Assembly (NCBI GenBank): GCA_029266295.1
Contig: JAQSXD010000134.1
Span: 1 to 8,869 of the forward strand
Direction of reading: 5' to 3'
Source: Bacillota bacterium
Lineage (GTDB): Bacteria > Bacillota > Clostridia > Peptostreptococcales > Anaerovoracaceae
DNA length: 8,869 nt
The position numbers were made by a program, and so were the translations under genes. The notes below the pieces were generated by a model. That model worked only from the letters and a program-made list of their open reading frames with translations, searched no databases and was not told the origin of the DNA. Every line of letters begins with the position of its first letter. The first letter of the stretch is position 1. Positions 6,018 through 8,869 of the stretch are shown here, in pieces.

Positions 6018-6071
6018 GCCTGCTGAAGCTATATTTAGCTGTAACAGAAGCACAATTATTATTTTTAAACA

Positions 6072-6100
6072 TTGACAATTGTCTTCTATTCACATATACT
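6072..6100 (+). promoter_or_regulatory. SigmaA-type promoter of the cold shock gene
   Basis: TTGACA (6072-6077), a 17-base spacer and TATACT (6095-6100): a near-consensus housekeeping promoter. Transcription would start near 6107, giving a leader of about 109 nt before the cold shock ATG. Confidence 0.88.
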
Positions 6101-6106
6101 AAAAGT

Positions 6107-6215
6107 AATTCTAAATGTATTAATTGATGGCTGCGGGCTTAGGTCAATTTCCATTTTGACTTACACTGTGGCTTTTGTTTTTGCACGGGATAATAAGTAT
6201 TAAGGAGGTACCTAG
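6107..6215 (+). promoter_or_regulatory. Long 5' leader of the cold shock mRNA
   Basis: About 109 nt. It contains a stem AGGTCAA/TTGACTT (6141-6147 with 6156-6162, one G-U pair) and ends in AAGGAGG (6202-6208) 7 bases before the ATG. Long leaders that refold with temperature are known for cspA-type genes; whether this one does so is inferred from length and position only. Confidence 0.5.
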
Positions 6216-6428
6216 ATGAATAGTGGTACTGTAAAATGGTTTAACGAAGGTAAAGGATTTGGATTTATTTCCAACAACGATGGTTCTGGAGATGTTTTCG
6301 TGCATTTTTCAGCAATTCAGAGCGATGGATATAAATCTTTGGCAGAAGGACAGCAGGTAACATTTGATACCGAAGCCGATCCTAAGGATTCCAGAAAGCT
6401 TCGTGCGATCAACGTTCGCCTGGCTTAA
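6216..6428 (+). CDS. csp: CspA-family cold shock protein
   Basis: 70 residues, a single cold-shock (OB-fold) domain of normal length. The RNA-binding motifs are present: KGFGFI (13-18, RNP1) and VFVHF (27-31, RNP2), with MNSGTVKWFNEGKGFGFI at the N-terminus and a basic, ordinary C-terminus (SRKLRAINVRLA). Such proteins bind single-stranded RNA and DNA and act as RNA chaperones in the cytoplasm, at low temperature and often constitutively. It is a single-gene unit with its own promoter and terminator. Which paralogue (CspA to CspD) it is cannot be told from one gene. Confidence 0.97.
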   Translation: MNSGTVKWFNEGKGFGFISNNDGSGDVFVHFSAIQSDGYKSLAEGQQVTFDTEADPKDSRKLRAINVRLA

Positions 6429-6439
6429 TAGCCGCAACA

Positions 6440-6466
6440 AATCCGCTCCTTTGGGGTGGATTTTTT
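6440..6466 (+). terminator. Rho-independent terminator of the cold shock gene
   Basis: Stem AATCCGCTCC (6440-6449) pairs with GGGGTGGATT (6453-6462) around a TTT loop, with two G-U pairs, then a T-run to 6466. Confidence 0.9.
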
Positions 6467-6491
6467 ATTGCCCAGATTTTTGACACGATTC

Positions 6492-6545
6492 TTTACAAAC
6501 CTTTAACCTAATCTTCACCTGTTCGTTACAAAAATCGCTTATACT
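6492..6545 (+). promoter_or_regulatory. Pho-box-type promoter 1
   Basis: Four hexamers start exactly 11 bases apart: TTTACA (6492), TTAACC (6503), TTCACC (6514) and GTTACA (6525). TATACT (6540-6545) follows 9 bases later, with no TTGACA-type -35. Direct repeats of TTNACA with 11-base period next to a -10 box are the known layout of PhoP (Bacillus, TTAACA-like) and PhoB sites. It matches the promoter at 8283-8336 in spacing base for base. The predicted start is near 6552. The regulator identity is inferred. Confidence 0.75.
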
Positions 6546-6551
6546 GATAGC

Positions 6552-6622
6552 AGACCAGAAAATTTTTTCATTGGCTTTCTTCTCTAATCTGCCCCTGGAA
6601 CAACCAGGGGCAGATTTATTGT
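6552..6622 (+). ncRNA. Candidate phosphate-responsive small RNA 1 (about 70 nt)
   Basis: The transcript predicted from the Pho-box promoter has no ATG with a ribosome site. Its single-stranded 5' part carries AAAATTTTTTCATTGGC and the pyrimidine-rich CTTTCTTCTCT, complementary to purine-rich ribosome sites. It then forms a perfect 13-pair stem AATCTGCCCCTGG/CCAGGGGCAGATT (6586-6598, 6604-6616, loop AACAA) followed by TTATTGT, a weak U tail. The next gene (6670) is on the other strand, so the promoter has no other obvious purpose. Ends are estimates. Confidence 0.5.
6586..6622 (+). terminator. Strong stem-loop ending small RNA 1; may also serve the convergent gene
   Basis: The 13-base perfect inverted repeat with a 5-base loop is followed on the plus strand by TTATTGT. 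On the minus strand there is no T-run (AGAGAAG), so it is better as a plus-strand terminator, although the tail is poor. It lies between convergent units. Confidence 0.6.
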
Positions 6623-6669
6623 ATCAGAGAGCCTTCCGGGGATTCCATTTATTGATTTTTTGTTGAACG

Positions 6670-7566
6670 CTATCTTTTGTCTCGATGTCTTCTGTTGTTC
6701 AAGTTGCGATAAAAATCAATTGACCTCCTGTTGGTTTGCTCAAAGTAAAATCTAAATTCCTGCGCTGACAATTTTAAATTGATTGCCTCTAAGCCACCAT
6801 ATTTCTCGTCGCTTTCTGGGATTATAATGCCTAACTTTTCAATTGGAATATAAATCGTACTATAATCATAATTCGCCTTCCCCTTTTTTATGATTGCTCT
6901 TCCGCGGGTAAAGACGATTAGTTCTTTATTGTTGGTAAGATGCAGGCTATTTAACAAAATTGGTCTTGATAGAAAATGGCCTATCCTTTCAGCAAAGTTA
7001 CCTCTTGCCAGCTTTAATGGGATCGATCTTTGTACTGCGCAAACCCGAATGTCCGGAATGATTGGTTTGATATCTTTCAGCATATTTCTATATAAAACTT
7101 CAACACCGAAATCTTCCCCCGGATCAAACTCGCTATTGATTTCAAAGGATTTTTGTGTGAATTTTTCCCTGATAATACCGATAAGTTTCACAATAATATT
7201 GCTTGAGACGGTATTGTATGGTATGACCAATTTGTTACGATCCAAGAAGATGGTTAGCGTCCCCTTAAGCAGCCGTCTATGATCTTCGATCCCCTCAATT
7301 TTGCTGTAATAGACCCTGCTCTCTTCCACATGTTGATCAACGCGCTTGAGTATATAAATGGAATCCTCATAAAGCCCAATCACATAATCATATAAATCCA
7401 TATCAGGTCTGGCATTTCGTCGTTCCAGATTTCTTGGAATCTTGATCACCATTCGACTGTTATCACCGCTTTTGTAATATGGGACGAACAAAGGTGGCAG
7501 CGGATGCTCCTCATTCACTTCGTAAATCCATGGGCCAAAAGCATCATATTCTGATACTGTAATCAT
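6670..7566 (-). CDS. Unknown protein of 298 residues in a tetR operon
   Basis: The frame can be extended to a TTG at 7584, but AAAGGTGA (7574-7581) sits 7 bases before the ATG at 7566 (MITVSEYDAFGPWIYEV), so I use that start. There is no signal peptide and no membrane span; the C-terminus is very basic (NNRRHRDKR). The part around residues 60-135 (YVIGLYEDSIYILKR, then YYSKIEGIEDHRRLLKGTLT, LVIPYN, then the helix IIVKLIGIIREKF) has the strand pattern closed by a helix seen in bacterial PH-like domains. The C-terminal part (ELIVFTRGRAIIKK...STIYIPIEKLGIII...FRFYF) looks like a second such unit. This is inference from the strand pattern. It starts 20 bases after the tetR stop, so it is cotranscribed and probably under that repressor. 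Function unknown; it is not a drug pump or an enzyme I recognise. Confidence 0.82.
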   Translation of the reverse strand: MITVSEYDAFGPWIYEVNEEHPLPPLFVPYYKSGDNSRMVIKIPRNLERRNARPDMDLYDYVIGLYEDSIYILKRVDQHVEESRVYYSKIEGIEDHRRLLKGTLTIFLDRNKLVIPYNTVSSNIIVKLIGIIREKFTQKSFEINSEFDPGEDFGVEVLYRNMLKDIKPIIPDIRVCAVQRSIPLKLARGNFAERIGHFLSRPILLNSLHLTNNKELIVFTRGRAIIKKGKANYDYSTIYIPIEKLGIIIPESDEKYGGLEAINLKLSAQEFRFYFEQTNRRSIDFYRNLNNRRHRDKR

Positions 7567-7586
7567 TTTTATATCACCTTTCAAAC

Positions 7587-8156
7587 CTACTGTTTTAACA
7601 GAAGCGGTATATATTTCGCAACATGATATAACGGTGTCATATCCTTTTTCGTTAACGCACTAATCAGTGCCCCTTCCATCATTACTTGAATTATGATTCC
7701 CAGCTCGTCAGCCTTTTTCTTATCAAATCCACTCTTGACTAGCTTTGCAGAGAAGCCGTTTTCCCATGATTCAAAGGCATTCTTGCAGCTTTCTCTTATG
7801 GGTTCGCTGATTAATGAGGTCTCTAGTGCCAACAAACTGACGGTATAAGGAATGACTTCTTTCAGATCAATAATTCCCTGTGCAATCTGGTCAATAAAAG
7901 CCTGCATGGATTCCACCGGATCATCAATCGCATCCAGATATTCGGTAATTTTCTGCTGGATAAAATCACTGGTTAATTTCACCGCTTCTATTGCCAGCTC
8001 TTCTTTTCCATTTGGGAAATAGTAATATAACGAGCCTTTTGGCGCACCGCTCTCTTTGATAATTTGGTTCAATCCAGTAGCGTGATACCCCTGTCTTAAA
8101 AAAAGTCGTGATGCAGTCAGCAGGATTTTGTTTCGAGTATCTGATTTGCCTTTCAT
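7587..8156 (-). CDS. TetR/AcrR-family repressor, LmrA/YxaF type
   Basis: 189 residues. The N-terminal helix-turn-helix (about 8-48) includes TRNKILLTASRLFLRQGYHA, GLNQIIKESGAPKGSLYYYF and PNGKEELAIEAV; the PKGSLYYYFPNGKEEL form is the LmrA/YxaF signature. The rest is the helical ligand-binding and dimerisation domain (IDLKEVIPYTVSLLALETSL, then MMEGALISALTKK). In Bacillus subtilis, LmrA and YxaF repress a multidrug exporter and a quercetin dioxygenase operon and are released by flavonoids; the ligand here is unknown. Start at 8156 with AGGAGGT (8165-8171) 8 bases ahead. It is first in an operon with the 298-residue unknown gene and is probably self-repressed through the operator at 8174-8197. 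No exporter or dioxygenase gene is in view. Confidence 0.93.
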   Translation of the reverse strand: MKGKSDTRNKILLTASRLFLRQGYHATGLNQIIKESGAPKGSLYYYFPNGKEELAIEAVKLTSDFIQQKITEYLDAIDDPVESMQAFIDQIAQGIIDLKEVIPYTVSLLALETSLISEPIRESCKNAFESWENGFSAKLVKSGFDKKKADELGIIIQVMMEGALISALTKKDMTPLYHVAKYIPLLLKQ

Positions 8157-8173
8157 TTGATGTTACCTCCTGG

Positions 8174-8197
8174 ATTATATAGACCGATCACTATAAT
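8174..8197 (-). promoter_or_regulatory. LmrA/YxaF-like operator in front of tetR
   Basis: The minus strand reads ATTATAGTGATCGGTCTA and then TATAAT, an imperfect palindrome. I recall the Bacillus LmrA/YxaF box as AWTATAtagaNYGgTCTA; the site agrees at every upper-case position and differs only in the first two or so lower-case positions. It covers the predicted transcription start, so a bound repressor would block its own operon. A second overlapping inverted repeat, ATCACT-N9-AGTGAT (8187-8207), shares its right half. Confidence 0.75.
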
Positions 8198-8224
8198 TAT
8201 AAGTGATTGAGCGGGTGATGTAAA
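8196..8224 (-). promoter_or_regulatory. SigmaA-type promoter of the tetR operon
   Basis: On the minus strand: TTTACA (8224-8219), a 17-base spacer and TATAAT (8201-8196). The start would fall near 8190, inside the operator, leaving a leader of about 34 nt. Confidence 0.75.
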
Positions 8225-8282
8225 GTTGGAAAAATAATTCTATCCTAATTCGAAAGGCCGAAGGTCGTTATTTATCTCCAAC

Positions 8283-8336
8283 TTTACAAACTTTTAACAC
8301 GGTCTTCATCTATTCCTTACAAATTGCAGATATACT
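8283..8336 (+). promoter_or_regulatory. Pho-box-type promoter 2
   Basis: Hexamers TTTACA (8283), TTAACA (8294), TTCATC (8305) and CTTACA (8316) start exactly 11 bases apart. TATACT (8331-8336) begins 9 bases after the last one. The distance from first hexamer to -10 (48 bases) is the same as in the promoter at 6492-6545. It is divergent from the tetR promoter (8196-8224). Likely a PhoP/PhoB activator site, inferred from layout. Confidence 0.75.
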
Positions 8337-8342
8337 GATATC

Positions 8343-8447
8343 AGCAAGTAAAGCTTTTCATTGACCAACTCCCATAAAATTGCCTGTCCCGTGTCGAGAA
8401 ACCACCTCAGTATTACACCTCGGCATCAGGGTCGGGCGCTTTTTTTT
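8343..8447 (+). ncRNA. Candidate phosphate-responsive small RNA 2 (about 105 nt)
   Basis: The predicted transcript starts near 8343 and ends at a strong terminator. There is no ribosome site with a start codon. The 5' part shares TCAG and TTTTCATTG with small RNA 1 and then has CCAACTCCCATAAAATT, a single-stranded UCCC-type segment that could pair with GGGAG ribosome sites. The 3' part is the terminator hairpin. The next gene to the right (8624) is on the other strand. Ends are estimates from the -10 box and the T-run. Confidence 0.6.
8382..8447 (+). terminator. Long rho-independent terminator of small RNA 2
   Basis: The stem is built from GCCTG/CGGGC (8382-8386, 8433-8437), a U-U mismatch, CCC/GGG (8388-8390, 8429-8431), a two-base bulge (CA), then GTGTCGAG/CTCGGCAT (8391-8398, 8419-8426). 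In all 16 pairs with some G-U, loop of 20 bases, followed by GC and eight T (8440-8447). Confidence 0.85.
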
Positions 8448-8481
8448 GCGGTCGACGACAACGTGTCGCAATTGTTTCAGC

Positions 8482-8534
8482 AAAAAACAGCCCCAGTATA
8501 TTATACTACCGTGGCCTTTAGCTTTTCGGCTGCT
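8482..8534 (-). terminator. Possible terminator of the right-edge gene
   Basis: On the minus strand, AGCAGCC (8534-8528) can pair with GGCTGTT (8492-8486), with an inner AGTAT-AAT-ATACT hairpin (8507-8495) and a run of six T at 8487-8482. It lies about 90-140 bases after the stop of the minus-strand gene at 8624 and faces small RNA 2. The long loop makes it uncertain. Confidence 0.35.
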
Positions 8535-8623
8535 ACCAACCAACATTGCGCAGAACATTTAAAAATAGCGTGGTTTATGGGTTACAATTTCAGAAGCAGG
8601 CCTCTCAGATCAAAGCAAAATAG

Positions 8624-8869
8624 CTATTCAACTAGAAGCATCTTATCTTCTACTGTTTTAAATTCATTGTAGTATTTTATTTGGAACTCAAATTTATAAA
8701 GTCCTACCTTTTTAAAATCCAGATCACTAAGCGTAAAGTTTGCCATCATCCCTGATGAATCAATCTCAAAGTTATCAACTGCTGATGTCTCCAAAATATC
8801 ACCATTTGGCTCACGAACGAGAACGCGGTATTCATAAAGATCTTTTTTCATTGGCCCAACTTGAATAAA
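8624..8869 (-). CDS. C-terminal part of an unknown protein (enters from right edge)
   Basis: The frame stays open to the window edge (81 residues in view). An internal ATG at 8851 has no good ribosome site, so the gene very likely starts outside. The visible part reads as beta-strand-rich: LYEYRVLVREPNGDILETSA, then GMMANFTLSDLDFKKVGLYK, then FEFQIKYYNEFKTVEDKMLL. The pattern (a strand with x-P-x-G-x, then F...F...G-LY-F-F-I) resembles the C-terminal beta domain of DUF6941-type proteins, but this is a weak resemblance from memory. Function unknown. Confidence 0.65.
   Translation of the reverse strand, partial: FIQVGPMKKDLYEYRVLVREPNGDILETSAVDNFEIDSSGMMANFTLSDLDFKKVGLYKFEFQIKYYNEFKTVEDKMLLVE

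Noticed and set aside
6890..7282. Plus-strand open frame of 130 codons
   Set aside because: It lies antisense within the 298-residue gene; the minus-strand gene has the ribosome site and operon context.
6480..8360. A transposon or integrated island bounded by direct repeats
   Set aside because: The repeated segments are promoters with matching function and diverged sequence, no transposase or target-site duplication is seen, and the repeats do not extend upstream of the first hexamer.
8361..8672. Plus-strand open frame of 103 codons over small RNA 2
   Set aside because: It begins with TTG without a ribosome site, runs through the strong terminator at 8382-8447 and has a low-complexity, non-protein-like sequence.
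1..8869. CRISPR array or toxin-antitoxin system
   Set aside because: No regularly spaced long repeats and no recognisable toxin-antitoxin pair anywhere in the window.

Overview
The window looks chromosomal and comes from a low-GC, Gram-positive, probably anaerobic Firmicute. The evidence is strong AGGAGG-type ribosome binding sites, sigmaA-type promoters (TTGACA-N17-TATACT), U-tailed terminators, a QueG-like iron-sulfur protein, a Hol44-type holin, a CspA-type cold shock protein and a LmrA/YxaF-type TetR repressor. The gene set recalls the Peptococcaceae/Desulfitobacteriaceae (Desulfitobacterium, Desulfosporosinus relatives), but that placement is from memory of similar gene families, not from a search.

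Layout. 1-1176 (-): a TraB/PrgY-family membrane protein whose C-terminus runs off the left edge. 1305-2342 (-): a QueG-like double [4Fe-4S] protein without the usual catalytic Asp motif. 2525-3322 (+), divergent from it: an ECF sigma factor with a long cysteine-bearing C-terminal extension, followed by a 32-residue single-span membrane peptide (3423-3521) and a terminator. 3571-4483 (-): a three-span holin-like protein overlapping by 8 bases an all-helical conserved protein of unknown function. 4742-5215 (-): a cupin. 5367-5441 (-): a tRNA-Asn(GUU) with weakened helices and its own terminator, preceded by a small gene (5459-5641). 5952-6017 (+): a Lys/Asn-rich micro-ORF. 6216-6428 (+): a cold shock protein with a good promoter, a long leader and a terminator. 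6670-8156 (-): a TetR repressor plus an unknown protein of about 298 residues, with a sigmaA promoter and a LmrA/YxaF-like operator in front. 8624-8869 (-): the C-terminal part of an unknown protein entering from the right edge.

The most unusual content is non-coding. Two intergenic sites (6492-6545 and 8283-8336) carry the same promoter architecture: four TTNACA-like hexamers at exact 11-base spacing, then 9 bases, then TATACT. This is the layout of a PhoB/PhoP (phosphate starvation) activator site fused to a -10 box. Neither promoter leads to a gene on its strand. Each leads within about 35-40 bases to a stem-loop (6586-6616; 8382-8447, the latter with an eight-T tail), and the two share a leader segment ending in TTTTCATTG. 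I read them as a pair of paralogous, phosphate-responsive small RNAs of about 70 and 105 nt flanking the tetR operon. This is inference from sequence only.

The protein genes do not form one obvious pathway. The supported working units are the autoregulated tetR-unknown operon, the translationally coupled holin/helical pair, the sigma factor with its small membrane peptide, and the cold shock gene with its leader.
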